Source: an uncultured Mycoplasmatota bacterium | GTDB lineage: Bacteria; Bacillota_I; Bacilli_A; RF39; UBA660 | Direction of reading: 5' to 3' | Assembly (NCBI GenBank): GCA_900549285.1 | Contig: URNW01000006.1 | Location: 1 to 57,387, forward strand | Length of the DNA stretch: 57,387 nucleotides | Shown: positions 8,013-16,647 of the stretch, piece after piece | Position numbering within the stretch: position 1 is the first letter of the stretch | Layout: every line of letters starts with the position of its first letter | Position numbers and translations under genes: made by a program | The notes under the pieces: generated by a model | Databases searched by the model: none | Seen by the model: the letters and a program-made list of their open reading frames with translations, nothing else | What the model was told of the DNA's origin: nothing

Positions 8013-9167
8013 GTGCAATTTAATATTTTAAATAAAAATGATGAGATTGTGATGTCTTTGGTTCATTACTTTATTACGGAAGAGAATTATACACCTATTG
8101 TAGTTAGAGGAGTAAAAGATGAAATATGGCTAGAAAATTTGGATGGACCTTATCGGATTATTCGGATTAATTCTAATTATATTCATAATGATGAACAGTA
8201 TAAGTTTGATTTATTTAAAACAAAAAAGGTCGTAAACCAAATAAAAAAGAAAACATTATCTTTTAGTATGAATACTTTAAATATATTTTTAAATTTAGGT
8301 GATAATGTTCATTTGAAAGAAAATGAAAAAAATATTGCTTCTATTAAGTTTAGTGATATTGATGATATTTTAAAGGATCGTAATATTGTTAGTATATTTC
8401 CTAAAATTAAAAATAAATTAATTAAAGATAAAGAAGGAATTGATTTAATTGTTAATGTAACAAATGATATTAATGCTAAGACTGCTTCTGATAATAAGAT
8501 CTTTACAAAGATTTTTGAACAGAAAAAAATAACAGTAACGCCAATTTTAATTGCTATTTGTGTTTTAGTGTTTATTTCTATGTATATCTTTGGTAGAGGT
8601 AGTGAAGATACTTTAACACTATTAATGTTTGGAGCTAATTACCGTCCTTTAGTTCAAGTAGGAGAGGTATGGAGACTTGCTACTTCTATGTTTTTGCATA
8701 TTGGTATTATTCATTTATTTGTTAATATGTATTCTTTATATATTATTGGAAGGCAATTAGAAAATTTATTAGGTAAATTTAAATTTTTAATTGTATATTT
8801 AGGTAGCGGTATTTTGGGTTCACTTCTTTCAGTTGTTGTTCATAGTAGTATTTCTGCAGGTGCTAGTGGTGCTATTTTTGGACTTATGGGTTCTTTACTT
8901 TATTTTGGATATCATTATCGATTATATTTAGGAACTGTTTTAAAAACACAAATTATACCTGTTATTATTATTAACTTATTAATTGGATTTATGGTTCCTG
9001 GTATAGATAATTTCTGTCATATTGGAGGACTTGTTGGAGGATATTTGTTAACAATGGCTTTAGGAGTTCCAGGAAAATCTAAGAAAAGTGATCAAATAAA
9101 TGGTTCTATTGTTCTTATTTTATTAGTAGCATTTTTAAGTTATATGTTATTTGGATATTTGAGGTAA
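8013..9167 (+). CDS. Rhomboid intramembrane serine protease (GluP/YqgP-like)
   Basis: A 384-residue protein with a cytosolic N-terminal domain of about 175 residues and then a rhomboid core of six or more helices. Landmarks are the WRLATSMFLHIG and HLFVNMYSLY motifs, catalytic serine in GASGAIFG (about residue 288) and catalytic histidine in HIGGLVGG (about residue 336). Bacillus GluP/YqgP has a similar N-terminal extension but also a C-terminal TPR region, which is absent here. GTG at 8013 is chosen because GCGAGGTG (7997-8004) is correctly spaced; an upstream in-frame ATG at 7923 would overlap the divergent gene. rluB follows after 3 nt. Confidence 0.88.
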   Translation: MQFNILNKNDEIVMSLVHYFITEENYTPIVVRGVKDEIWLENLDGPYRIIRINSNYIHNDEQYKFDLFKTKKVVNQIKKKTLSFSMNTLNIFLNLGDNVHLKENEKNIASIKFSDIDDILKDRNIVSIFPKIKNKLIKDKEGIDLIVNVTNDINAKTASDNKIFTKIFEQKKITVTPILIAICVLVFISMYIFGRGSEDTLTLLMFGANYRPLVQVGEVWRLATSMFLHIGIIHLFVNMYSLYIIGRQLENLLGKFKFLIVYLGSGILGSLLSVVVHSSISAGASGAIFGLMGSLLYFGYHYRLYLGTVLKTQIIPVIIINLLIGFMVPGIDNFCHIGGLVGGYLLTMALGVPGKSKKSDQINGSIVLILLVAFLSYMLFGYLR

Positions 9168-9170
9168 ACT

Positions 9171-9884
9171 ATGGAAAGATTACAGAAAGTGATTGCTCTA
9201 GCAGGCGTTACTTCTAGAAGAAAAGCTGAAGAGTTAATAAAAGAAGGAAAAGTTAGAGTGAATGGTTTAATCGTAAAAGAATTAGGCTCAAAAGTAAATG
9301 GAACAGATATCATTGAAGTTAATGGGGCAATTATAAATCGTGATATTCCTAAAAAATATTATTTGCTTAATAAACCACGAGGAGTTATTTCTAGTGTTTA
9401 TGATGATAAAGGAAGAAGAACGGTTGTTGATTATATTCATACAGACGAAAGAATATATCCAGTGGGAAGACTTGATTATGATACAACAGGTCTTATTATA
9501 TTAACGAATGATGGAAATCTTGCTCAACTTCTTACCCATCCCAAGAATCAAATATCAAAAACTTATATTGCTAAAATAGAAGGGTTATTAAATAAAGATG
9601 ATATTGATCGACTTTTAAATGGTGTTTTGGTTGATGGAAGAAAAGTATTTATAAAGAATTTTAAAATTAAAGATAAAGATTTTGAAAAAAAGACATCTTT
9701 AGTAGAAATTACTATTGTTGAGGGGAGAAATCATATTGTAAAAAAGCTGTTTGAGGTTTTAAAACATCCCGTTATTCGTTTGTCTAGAATTAAAATTGCT
9801 TTTTTAGAAATTGATCATTTAAAAAGTGGAGAGTATCGGGAGTTATCAATTAAAGAAGTTAAAAAATTGTATAGTTTGAAATAA
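9171..9884 (+). CDS. rluB: Pseudouridine synthase, RluB/RsuA family
   Basis: A 237-residue enzyme with an N-terminal S4 domain (RLQKVIALAGVTSRRKAEEL) and the RsuA-type catalytic signature PVGRLDYDTTGLIILTNDG (about residues 101-119) containing the catalytic aspartate. RluB modifies 23S rRNA helix 89-90 in other bacteria; RsuA is the 16S counterpart, so the exact target is inferred from resemblance to Bacillus RluB. The start is 3 nt after the rhomboid stop, indicating an operon, and a strong terminator follows. Confidence 0.9.
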   Translation: MERLQKVIALAGVTSRRKAEELIKEGKVRVNGLIVKELGSKVNGTDIIEVNGAIINRDIPKKYYLLNKPRGVISSVYDDKGRRTVVDYIHTDERIYPVGRLDYDTTGLIILTNDGNLAQLLTHPKNQISKTYIAKIEGLLNKDDIDRLLNGVLVDGRKVFIKNFKIKDKDFEKKTSLVEITIVEGRNHIVKKLFEVLKHPVIRLSRIKIAFLEIDHLKSGEYRELSIKEVKKLYSLK

Positions 9885-9907
9885 TCTACGTTTTGTAGAT
9901 TTTTTTA
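9884..9907 (+). terminator. Terminator after rluB
   Basis: ATCTAC-GTTTT-GTAGAT followed by seven T residues, overlapping the rluB stop region. Confidence 0.85.
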
Positions 9908-9910
9908 AAT

Positions 9911-9935
9911 TAAAAAATAGCATTATTGCTATTTT
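9911..9935 (-). terminator. Terminator of the HD-domain gene
   Basis: AAAATAGCA-TTAT-TGCTATTTT, with a U tract when read on the minus strand. It overlaps the stop codon of the convergent HD gene and sits back to back with the rluB terminator. Confidence 0.7.
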
Positions 9936-10672
9936 GATCTTTTTCTTGAAAAACTATCTAAATTAGGATTTTTACCAGTAATACATGCTTTTAGGCCATT
10001 AAAGCTTTTTAAATCTTTTATAATAGATACAATTTTATCAGCTTTGCTCATAATTCTTCCTTCTAGATATTTACTTTGGCATAATGATATATGACCTATT
10101 TTAGATCGTAAAGTAGAACTTATGATAAGATTTTGAATTTTATTATCTAATAAGTAAAATTTCTTTTCATTATTTAATTCGGCTGGAGTGGTGTCTAAAG
10201 CTCTTACTGGAAAAGGATACATATGATGAATGACACCATCAATAATAATTTTACTTTTTAAATCACTTTCAAAATATTTTGGATACCATGTATTAGCATT
10301 AATGACAGCTTCTATTGGATGAACGAAACCATGACGATTAGTTAATCTTTCTTTTTTGATACCAGAGTTTTGCCATGGTCTTTCATATAAATCATGAAAC
10401 ATAGCAATTATAATTGCTATGATTTGCTGTTCTTCTTTTAATTGTTTTTTTGGGGTTAACAAATAGGTAACAATCGCATCACTAATAATATGGTATCCTA
10501 AACTAATATTGTCATGGTGGGCAAATTCTAATTCGTTCATTCTTCTTTGAAATTCCTCATGATTAAATATAGGGAAAATAATTTTCCAAAGAAAAGCTTT
10601 ATCTTTTAGTGAAAGATTGTATTTGTCCATAATTTCATTTACTGTGTTAATATTGTTTTTGTAGCATAACAT
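9929..10672 (-). CDS. HD-superfamily metal-dependent phosphohydrolase
   Basis: A 247-residue HD-domain protein. The histidine-rich motifs come in family order: NELEFAHHDNISLGYH, the HD pair in AMFHDLYERPWQ, RHGFVHPIEA, and VIHHMYPFP. This pattern binds divalent metals and hydrolyses phosphate esters, often nucleotides or signalling nucleotides, but the substrate cannot be read from sequence. The N-terminus is helical. GAAGTGAT precedes the ATG. The gene stands alone between terminators. Confidence 0.75.
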   Translation of the reverse strand: MLCYKNNINTVNEIMDKYNLSLKDKAFLWKIIFPIFNHEEFQRRMNELEFAHHDNISLGYHIISDAIVTYLLTPKKQLKEEQQIIAIIIAMFHDLYERPWQNSGIKKERLTNRHGFVHPIEAVINANTWYPKYFESDLKSKIIIDGVIHHMYPFPVRALDTTPAELNNEKKFYLLDNKIQNLIISSTLRSKIGHISLCQSKYLEGRIMSKADKIVSIIKDLKSFNGLKACITGKNPNLDSFSRKRSK

Positions 10673-10747
10673 ATTATCACTTCTTTCGGCTGGTTATTTT
10701 AGCAGGTTTTTAGTCTTATGTCAAATTGAGATTAAATAAAATAATAG

Positions 10748-10771
10748 GAAAAAAAGAGGTTTATTCCTCTT
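10748..10771 (-). terminator. Terminator of the ferredoxin gene
   Basis: AAGAGG-TTTATT-CCTCTT with a long U run on the minus strand; the ferredoxin stop codon falls in the loop. Confidence 0.75.
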
Positions 10772-11033
10772 CTTTACAATGACAATCTAAACATTCGCAA
10801 CTTTCACAATTACATTCTTCTTTATTGCCTTCATTTTCGCTATTAATTTCTTCTATACTAATTGCTCCAGTTGGGCAAGCTGAAATAGCACTTGCAAGAT
10901 CACTACTCTCTAAGTTTTCATTATTTGTAGCATAACTTAATCCTTCATCATTAAATTCAAAATGTTCAGGATCAATAGAGACACAAGCACCACAACCGAT
11001 ACATGCATCATGATTCACAATAATTTTTTTCAT
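10761..11033 (-). CDS. fer: 4Fe-4S ferredoxin with cysteine-rich C-terminal tail
   Basis: A 90-residue ferredoxin of the monocluster type. Residues 11-17 hold CIGCGAC and the distant fourth ligand lies in CPTGAI (about residue 53), which is enough for one [4Fe-4S] cluster. Such proteins carry single electrons in the cytoplasm. The unusual part is the last 20 residues, an acidic tail containing CNCESCECLDCHC, with seven cysteines that the ferredoxin fold does not need and that could bind a metal. GGAGAAA precedes the ATG. Confidence 0.88.
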   Translation of the reverse strand: MKKIIVNHDACIGCGACVSIDPEHFEFNDEGLSYATNNENLESSDLASAISACPTGAISIEEINSENEGNKEECNCESCECLDCHCKEEE

Positions 11034-11148
11034 TTTTAATTTCTCCTTTATCGATTATTATTATATCAAAAGTTTTTCAAAATGGAAACATAAAGCCTTT
11101 TAAATCTAAAAAAAATATGTTATTATTATATTGAAGGATCGTGGCGTT

Positions 11149-11994
11149 ATGAAGACAAGAATGGAAAAATATTATGATGAAGAGAATAATAATATTGCTT
11201 TGAGACAACAAAAAAATGAAAAACTTTATGAAAATATTAATGACTATGAAGTTGAAGATTATAAATTAGAGACAAATGCAACAGTTCTTGATAACAATGC
11301 AAAAAATATAGATGTTGAACAAATAAAAAAGATATTAGATACTAAATATAACAGACAACCTAAAAGAAGAAGTATTTTGGTGGAAGAAGAAGAATATCAT
11401 GAACCTGATGTTAGTTTAGATGAAACTAGGGAATACGATATTAATGCAATTTTAGAACGAGCTCGTAGTGAAAAAGAAGAAGATTATGAAAAAGAAAGAT
11501 TGAAAAAGATTAGGGATACTCAATTTGATATTTTAAATAGTTTGGATATTGATGGTGAGAAGCCAGAAGAGGATAAAGTAGAGAATGATGAGCTCTTACA
11601 CTTAATTAATACAATTACAGCAAAGGAATTAGAAACTCAATCTTCTAATAAAGAAGAGTTAGATCCATTAGATATTCTTACAGATCTAAAGGGAAGCGAT
11701 AATACCGTAATTGTGAATGGAGCTCATGAGAATGAAAGTATAGGGGAAACTTCTCCAATTATGTCTTTAGAAGAAGCAGACAAAATAAAGCCAACTATTA
11801 TGGAAAATAAAACTCAAGATTTTACTAATACTTTACAATTTACACAGAGCGATTTTGATGATTTTAATGATCTAAAAAAAGAAGTAAAATCAAGTCGAGC
11901 TTTGATTTATATTATTATTATAATTGTTAGTTTAATTTTAATTGCAGGTATAATAATATTTTTAAATAATTTTTTAAATCTTTCTTTGTTTTAG
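11149..11994 (+). CDS. Acidic coiled protein with C-terminal membrane anchor, unknown
   Basis: About 281 residues, strongly charged and acidic, with long predicted helices rich in Glu/Lys/Asp/Asn, ending in one hydrophobic segment (about the last 25 residues, ALIYIIIIIVSLILIAGIII). The topology is a large cytosolic region tethered by a C-terminal helix. ATG 11149 is preferred because AAGGA (11134-11138) precedes it; a TTG at 11131 is in frame but overlaps that site. I do not recognise the family. It lies 15 nt before yunB and may be co-transcribed with it. Confidence 0.65.
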   Translation: MKTRMEKYYDEENNNIALRQQKNEKLYENINDYEVEDYKLETNATVLDNNAKNIDVEQIKKILDTKYNRQPKRRSILVEEEEYHEPDVSLDETREYDINAILERARSEKEEDYEKERLKKIRDTQFDILNSLDIDGEKPEEDKVENDELLHLINTITAKELETQSSNKEELDPLDILTDLKGSDNTVIVNGAHENESIGETSPIMSLEEADKIKPTIMENKTQDFTNTLQFTQSDFDDFNDLKKEVKSSRALIYIIIIIVSLILIAGIIIFLNNFLNLSLF

Positions 11995-12009
11995 AGCATA
12001 TACTTTAAC

Positions 12010-12753
12010 ATGAGAAATAATTTTAAGAGTATGCGATTATATCATGGTAAAAAATTAAAAATGATTGTTTTTATAACAATATTTTTGGTAGGATTTTTTA
12101 CCTTTTTTTTATTATCGAAATTTGTACATAGTCTTAATGATGCTCTTATTGATATTAGTAGTAGTGAAATTACTAGGTTGATTGATCGATTTATTACAGA
12201 TGAATTAAATAGCAGTATTTTTAATGAAAAAAATTTAGCTGATATTTTAATTATTGAAAAAAATAATCAGGGAGAAATTTTGTATGTAGATTTTGATTTA
12301 GAACAGGCTTATCAAGTTTTAGATAGAGTTTCTTTAACATTGACTTCTTCTTTTGATCAATTAGAAGATGGAAATGTTTCTGTTGCTTATTTAGATTCTA
12401 AACTTTCTCATGATCTTAATAGTATGGTTTTATCTATTCCAATTGGAAATAGTTTTAATAATTTATACTTTTATAATTTTGGACCTAAAATTCCTGTTCG
12501 TATTAATTTTAATGGAGCAGTACTTACGAATTTAAAAACAAAAGTTACTGATTATGGGCTTAATAATGCTTTAGTAGAATTATTTGTTTATTTAGATTTT
12601 ACAGTTCAGATTATGAGTCCTTTTGATATAGAAGAAATTAGTTTAGAATATGATGCAGTAATTGCTTCTATGATGATTGAGGGGAGTGTTCCTAATTATT
12701 ATAGTGGAGTTATTGAAAAAGATAGTAGTATTTATAGAAAAGAAATTTCATAA
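12010..12753 (+). CDS. yunB: Sporulation protein YunB
   Basis: A 247-residue protein with one N-terminal membrane segment (about residues 18-40). The YunB family signature lies in the second half: VLSIPIGNSFNN, then FGPKIPVRINFNGAV, TKVTDYGLNNALVELF and VQIMSPF. In Bacillus subtilis YunB is made in the mother cell and is needed for proper spore formation; its molecular role is not established. No strong ribosome binding site precedes ATG 12010, so the start is less certain; ATG 12031 (MRLYHGKK) is an alternative. Its presence is one of three markers of sporulation in the window. Confidence 0.85.
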   Translation: MRNNFKSMRLYHGKKLKMIVFITIFLVGFFTFFLLSKFVHSLNDALIDISSSEITRLIDRFITDELNSSIFNEKNLADILIIEKNNQGEILYVDFDLEQAYQVLDRVSLTLTSSFDQLEDGNVSVAYLDSKLSHDLNSMVLSIPIGNSFNNLYFYNFGPKIPVRINFNGAVLTNLKTKVTDYGLNNALVELFVYLDFTVQIMSPFDIEEISLEYDAVIASMMIEGSVPNYYSGVIEKDSSIYRKEIS

Positions 12754-12789
12754 AGTAGGTTAATATTATTTGTTATTTTGGCTGTGATG

Positions 12790-12798
12790 CATAAATTA
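12790..12798 (+). promoter_or_regulatory. CATAAATTA, possible mother-cell sigma -10
   Basis: CATAAATTA fits the CATAnnnTA -10 of sigma-K-type promoters and is the same 9-mer as upstream of the CotY/CotZ gene. The -35 match is poor, and the implied leader before ATG 12815 is under 10 nt, so this is weak evidence alone. Confidence 0.25.
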
Positions 12799-12814
12799 AA
12801 ATAAGGGGGAAAAT

Positions 12815-14686
12815 ATGACAATAATTGATGCTAATACTGTGGTAGTTACAACCTTTAGTGAATTAAAGATGGTTTTAGAAGGAGTGAATACTTATACTAC
12901 TATTTATTTTGGGGCAAATATTACATTAGCAGCAGGTATTACAATTAATGCAAGTAAAGCGAATCTTATTATTGATGGAACTTATAATGGTGTAAGATAT
13001 CGTTATACAGATATGAGAAGTACGGCAGTAGGAGATACTATAGCAGTTCTTAGGGCTGTAAATGCAAATATTGTAGTTAGAAATATGGATATTACAGGTT
13101 ATAATTATTATGGTATTATTTATGTTGCGGAAGATGCTAGTTTAAGAAATGTCGTTGTCGAATATAATAATGTTGTTTATGTAGGTCCACAAATGACTTT
13201 TCATCCAACTGGATTAACTAGGTATATTGATGCTACTATTACAATTCAAGCTAATTATTCACCAGCAAATGAAGTAGCAGAGTGTAATCGAATTGAAATT
13301 GGTGGTAAGACAACGATTAATACTACTAGTTCTTCAACCTCCATGTTTTGGTTTCGAGGAGATTCTACTACTGCCTATTTTCATATTTTAGAAAGTGCTA
13401 ATGTTAATATTACTAGTCCTTCAAGAGAATTGTTATATGGATATAATAATTTAGCTTTTAGTGTTTTAAAAAATGCTACTTTTAATTTAACTACTTACTA
13501 TGGAATGTGCTATGCAAATTTTGGAACAGGGGCTACTTTAATTGATACAAATGCTACTCTTAAATTAACTCAAACAGGTGTATTTGCTTCTTATCCAACT
13601 TGGTATATTGGTGGAGATTTTACCATGAATGAAAATTCATCTTTAATTATTATTAATAGCAATGAAGTAATTAATACTAATACTTATAATTTATATTTTA
13701 GAAATTCTGCTTCTATTAATATTAATAATCCAAAAGATGTTGTTCTGTATAATCGGGTTACGGATGTAATATATACAAGTGTTACTGTACCAGTTACTTT
13801 AAAATATTCTCGTCTTAATATTTGGAATGTCGCAGCTGATATCTCAATTGCTGGTTCTTTAAGTAATTTACCAACTTATTCTTGGTATAAGGATGATGTT
13901 TCTATTTCGCAAGTGGTAGCTAGTATGAGTACGACTACTATGAGTGTTACAACGAATAATTATACCGCAGCAGAATTAGCAGTATTACCAGCTATTACTA
14001 ATTTGAGTTTCTTGAAGAAAAGAGCAATTTCAATAGGAGTAACGACACTTAATATTGATATTTTAACGAATCAAGATTTACAAATTACAGGAAAGACAGC
14101 CCCAAATGCTTCAATTTTAGTTACTTATAATGCAATTAGTGTTAATGTTACGGCTGATTCAAGTGGTAATTTTGTTGTACCACTTACTAGTCCACTTGTG
14201 ATTGGTACAAATGTTACTTTTTTCTCTAATGTTGCTAAAAGTTTTATTTATACCTTAAAAAATAAGGTTGTTGTTGATGAAGGGAAAATCGTTATGACGA
14301 ATGTTCCAACTCAAGTTACTTTTCACATAGTTCCGTTTCAAACGAATCCTATTTTGTGTCCTAGAACAGAAGTTTTAAATATTGTAATTACTGATACGAG
14401 AGCTAGGAGTAAAGCTTGGCAGGTTTATGTCTCGATAAATCGTGATCTTACTTCATCACAGGGTAAAGTACTTACTAATTCTGTTGTTTATCAAGGTACA
14501 ACTTTAATGCCAGTTACAACAACACCAATTTTAATTTATAGCGGAACTGCTAATGGAGGAACAACTAAAGTAACAAATATTAAGTGGGAAGTAAATGAAG
14601 GAATTGTTTTATGTTTGTTAAATCAAACGTTAGAAGCTAATCAAGAGTATACAGCTACTTTGACTTGGAATTTACAAAGTATTTAA
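12815..14686 (+). CDS. Beta-helix surface-type protein without signal peptide
   Basis: A 623-residue protein that begins directly with MTIIDANTVVVTTFSELKMV and has no signal peptide or membrane helix. Residues about 30-340 carry the short beta-strand periodicity of a right-handed parallel beta-helix (ANIVVRNMDITGYNYYGIIY, later runs of NITSPS and NINNP). Residues about 415-465 resemble a small Ig-like or carboxypeptidase-regulatory-like module (ITGKTAPNASILVTYNA). A C-terminal beta-rich domain follows. It is rich in Thr/Asn/Ser. Strong AAGGGGG precedes the ATG. A surface-like protein with no export signal next to yunB would fit assembly onto the spore surface by the mother cell, but that is inference. 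Confidence 0.7.
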   Translation: MTIIDANTVVVTTFSELKMVLEGVNTYTTIYFGANITLAAGITINASKANLIIDGTYNGVRYRYTDMRSTAVGDTIAVLRAVNANIVVRNMDITGYNYYGIIYVAEDASLRNVVVEYNNVVYVGPQMTFHPTGLTRYIDATITIQANYSPANEVAECNRIEIGGKTTINTTSSSTSMFWFRGDSTTAYFHILESANVNITSPSRELLYGYNNLAFSVLKNATFNLTTYYGMCYANFGTGATLIDTNATLKLTQTGVFASYPTWYIGGDFTMNENSSLIIINSNEVINTNTYNLYFRNSASININNPKDVVLYNRVTDVIYTSVTVPVTLKYSRLNIWNVAADISIAGSLSNLPTYSWYKDDVSISQVVASMSTTTMSVTTNNYTAAELAVLPAITNLSFLKKRAISIGVTTLNIDILTNQDLQITGKTAPNASILVTYNAISVNVTADSSGNFVVPLTSPLVIGTNVTFFSNVAKSFIYTLKNKVVVDEGKIVMTNVPTQVTFHIVPFQTNPILCPRTEVLNIVITDTRARSKAWQVYVSINRDLTSSQGKVLTNSVVYQGTTLMPVTTTPILIYSGTANGGTTKVTNIKWEVNEGIVLCLLNQTLEANQEYTATLTWNLQSI

Positions 14687-14712
14687 AAAAATCACATTAT
14701 GGGTGATTTTTT
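14687..14712. terminator. Bidirectional terminator between convergent genes
   Basis: AAAAATCAC pairs with GTGATTTTT around a seven-base loop, with T runs on both strands. It serves the beta-helix gene (plus) and the small ORF/DUF11 pair (minus). Confidence 0.8.
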
Positions 14713-14851
14713 AAGTTCTCCAGTATGGAGAATTACAAGGTCGATAACGATTGCCTTGAGGCATTAAACAACGAGTAAAGACAGTATTGCTTCTAGCCAT
14801 GAAAGAATCATTTACAGATAGCACAGAGTAGCTAAATAGGCTAAAGCCCAT
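14711..14851 (-). CDS. 46-residue ORF coupled to the DUF11 gene
   Basis: On the minus strand ATG 14851 begins one nucleotide after the DUF11 stop (TAATATG), giving a 46-residue ORF that ends inside the terminator stem. The product is polar, contains two cysteines and ends with QGNRYRPCNSPYWRT. The tight spacing suggests translational coupling, since no separate ribosome binding site is evident. No family is recognised. Codon composition is slightly GC-richer than its neighbours. It could be a small spore or surface component, or non-functional. Confidence 0.45.
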   Translation of the reverse strand: MGFSLFSYSVLSVNDSFMARSNTVFTRCLMPQGNRYRPCNSPYWRT

Positions 14852-14852
14852 A

Positions 14853-15239
14853 TTAGGCCTTTTTCGAAACTTGAAAAGTAACTGTCTTTGTTGTAGAGGG
14901 CGCTATATCAGTTAATGTTATGGATAAAGTATGAGTTTCAGAGGCATAAGAATATTGAGAACCTGTTGCAGCGATTCCATCAATCATAACACTCCCATCT
15001 ACAAAATCGACTAAAGTTGTGTCGATTATATCAGTAATTACTGGAGCTACATATGTCTCTGTGGATTGATTATTGATTGTTACAGTATATGTTAAATAAC
15101 CATCAGCCCAGTTTACTTTATCTACTGATTTGGTCATTGAAAGACCTGAAATCATATTTACTACTGAAACATTGGATGTTAAGGATGTCGATATTCCATT
15201 ATAAGTTCCAACAGCAGTAGCAGTATTATTTAAATTCAT
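14853..15239 (-). CDS. DUF11-type repeat protein without signal peptide
   Basis: A 128-residue beta-rich protein. After a short N-terminal segment (NNTATAVGTYNG) it carries one DUF11 (conserved repeat) domain: LSMTKSVDKVNWADGYLTYT, ITDIIDTTLVDFVDGSV, then THTLSITLTDIAPSTTKTV. DUF11 domains are extracellular adhesive Ig-like modules, usually in secreted multi-domain proteins; here there is a single copy and no signal peptide. CAGGAGGAAAATT precedes the ATG. Together with the adjacent beta-helix protein this suggests a non-classical surface, possibly exosporium, role (inference). Confidence 0.72.
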   Translation of the reverse strand: MNLNNTATAVGTYNGISTSLTSNVSVVNMISGLSMTKSVDKVNWADGYLTYTVTINNQSTETYVAPVITDIIDTTLVDFVDGSVMIDGIAATGSQYSYASETHTLSITLTDIAPSTTKTVTFQVSKKA

Positions 15240-15255
15240 AATTTTCCTCCTGGTA

Positions 15256-15264
15256 TAGTTTATG
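15256..15264 (-). promoter_or_regulatory. CATAAACTA, possible mother-cell sigma -10
   Basis: The minus strand reads CATAAACTA 16 nt before the DUF11 start, matching CATAnnnTA. No clear -35 is seen and the implied leader is very short, so confidence is low. Confidence 0.22.
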
Positions 15265-15316
15265 CGTGAAATGTTGTTTAGATTATGATAATTTTTTTAA
15301 AAGTTATAAAAATTGA

Positions 15317-15345
15317 TTGTCAAAATAGAAATTTTATGGTATATT
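15317..15345 (+). promoter_or_regulatory. Promoter of tRNA-Met
   Basis: TTGTCA (15317-15322), 17 nt, TATATT (15340-15345), ending 18 nt before the tRNA 5' end. Confidence 0.65.
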
Positions 15346-15363
15346 AATATTGCTTTTTGTTAT

Positions 15364-15440
15364 GGCGATGTAGCTCAGCTGGCTAGAGCGACCGGTTCAT
15401 ACCCGGTAGGTCGGGGGTTCGATCCCCTCCGTCGCTACCA
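15364..15440 (+). tRNA. tRNA-Met (CAT), elongator type
   Basis: A 77-nt cloverleaf with encoded CCA. The D-arm TAGCTCAGCTGG, anticodon loop TTCATAC (anticodon CAT) and T-arm GGGGGTTCGATCCCC are canonical. The overall sequence closely resembles the Bacillus elongator tRNA-Met. The first acceptor pair is G.T, so it is not the initiator, which would have three G:C pairs in the anticodon stem and a C.A end. Confidence 0.93.
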
Positions 15441-15452
15441 TAATTGTTCATA

Positions 15453-15479
15453 AAGCCTAGAGAAATCTAGACTTTTTAT
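15453..15479 (+). terminator. Terminator after tRNA-Met
   Basis: CTAGA-GAAA-TCTAG stem with outer AAG/CTT pairs and a following T tract. Confidence 0.65.
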
Positions 15480-15625
15480 TTTGGAAAATATTTTTTATAT
15501 AACAATAGTTAACATGTTTTAAATGTATTTCATTTCTTTTGTTTTGATGATATAATTATTTTATTATTTAGGTTTTGGACTTATTAAATATAAAAAAATA
15601 ATGATTTACAGATCATGGAGGTTTT

Positions 15626-16637
15626 ATGGAAGATTATTTAAACATATTTATTGATAGAGAATATCCATCTTTTATCGATAAATATTTAAATACAAGCACA
15701 TTAAGTAGATTAAAGAATGTAACACAGTTTTGTGGATGTGATTATACCAAGTTATATCATCCATTGTTTTTATATACTCGTTATGATCATAGCTTAGTAG
15801 TAGCACATATGACATGGCATTTTACACATGATAAGAAAGAGACGATTGCAGCGCTTTTACATGATGTAGGGACTCCTTGTTTTGCTCATTGCATTGATTA
15901 TGTATTTGGAGATTATTTGAATCAAGAGACTTCTTTCTGCAAGTATTGTAGATATGGTTAAAAAAGATAAAGAATTAGTGAACTATTTAATTGAGGATGG
16001 TATTTGTTTAGAAGAATTAGAACAGTTAAAATTGTATTCTATATTAGAAAATAAATCACCTCAACTTTGTACCGACCGATTAGATGGAGTTTTACATACT
16101 TGTTATATTTGGTTACATGCCCATTCATTAGAGGAAATTAAAGAAGTATATGATCATTTGATTGTTTCAGAAAATGAACAGGGAAATAAGGAAATAGGAC
16201 TTGATGATATAGTTGTTGCTGAAAAGTTTGTGGCTATGATTTTTACTTATGCTAAAGAATTACAAGGAAATACCGATAAGTATGTTATGAATTATATTTC
16301 AGAAATTGTTAAATTGGCCGTTCAAAAGGGTTTAATTTCTTTGGCAGATTTATATGTTAAAAAAGAAGAAGATATTATTCATGTTTTTCAAAAATTCTTT
16401 TTATCTTGGAATAATTTTTCAAATGCAGAAAGTTTAGTAAGAACAAATGAGAAACCAGAAGGATTTTATGTTTCTTTGGATGTTAAAAAAAGAAATGTTA
16501 TTCCACTTATAAAAGTGAATCAAGAAGTTAAAAGAATTGTAGAAGTATCTAGTCTTGCTGAGGAAATTTATTTTGAATTAAATAATTATCATGATACAGA
16601 TTTCGCTTATGTAAGAAAAATAAAAATGTGTAATTAA
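15626..16637 (+). pseudogene. HD-domain hydrolase interrupted by a frameshift
   Basis: Two overlapping frames (15626-15961 and 15954-16637) encode halves of one HD protein. The first half holds YDHSLVVAHMTWH and LLHDVGTPCFAHCIDY, the metal-binding H...HD motifs. The second continues with ASIVDMVKKDKELVNYLIED, CTDRLDGVLH and a helical C-terminus. In the intact family these are contiguous, so a one-base indel lies near 15930-15950, in or next to TTCTTTCTGC. The strong GGAGG before 15626 remains. The joined product would be about 335 residues. It is either a recent pseudogene, slippage-dependent, or an assembly error. Confidence 0.72.
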
Positions 16638-16647
16638 TGGAGGTTAA

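Noticed and set aside
9929..10672. Calling the HD protein a specific dNTPase or ppGpp hydrolase
   Set aside because: Only the general HD metal motifs are visible; nothing supports a particular substrate.
11996..12004. CATATACT before yunB as a sigma-E -10 element
   Set aside because: It lies about 5 nt before the start codon and has no matching -35 at the right distance.
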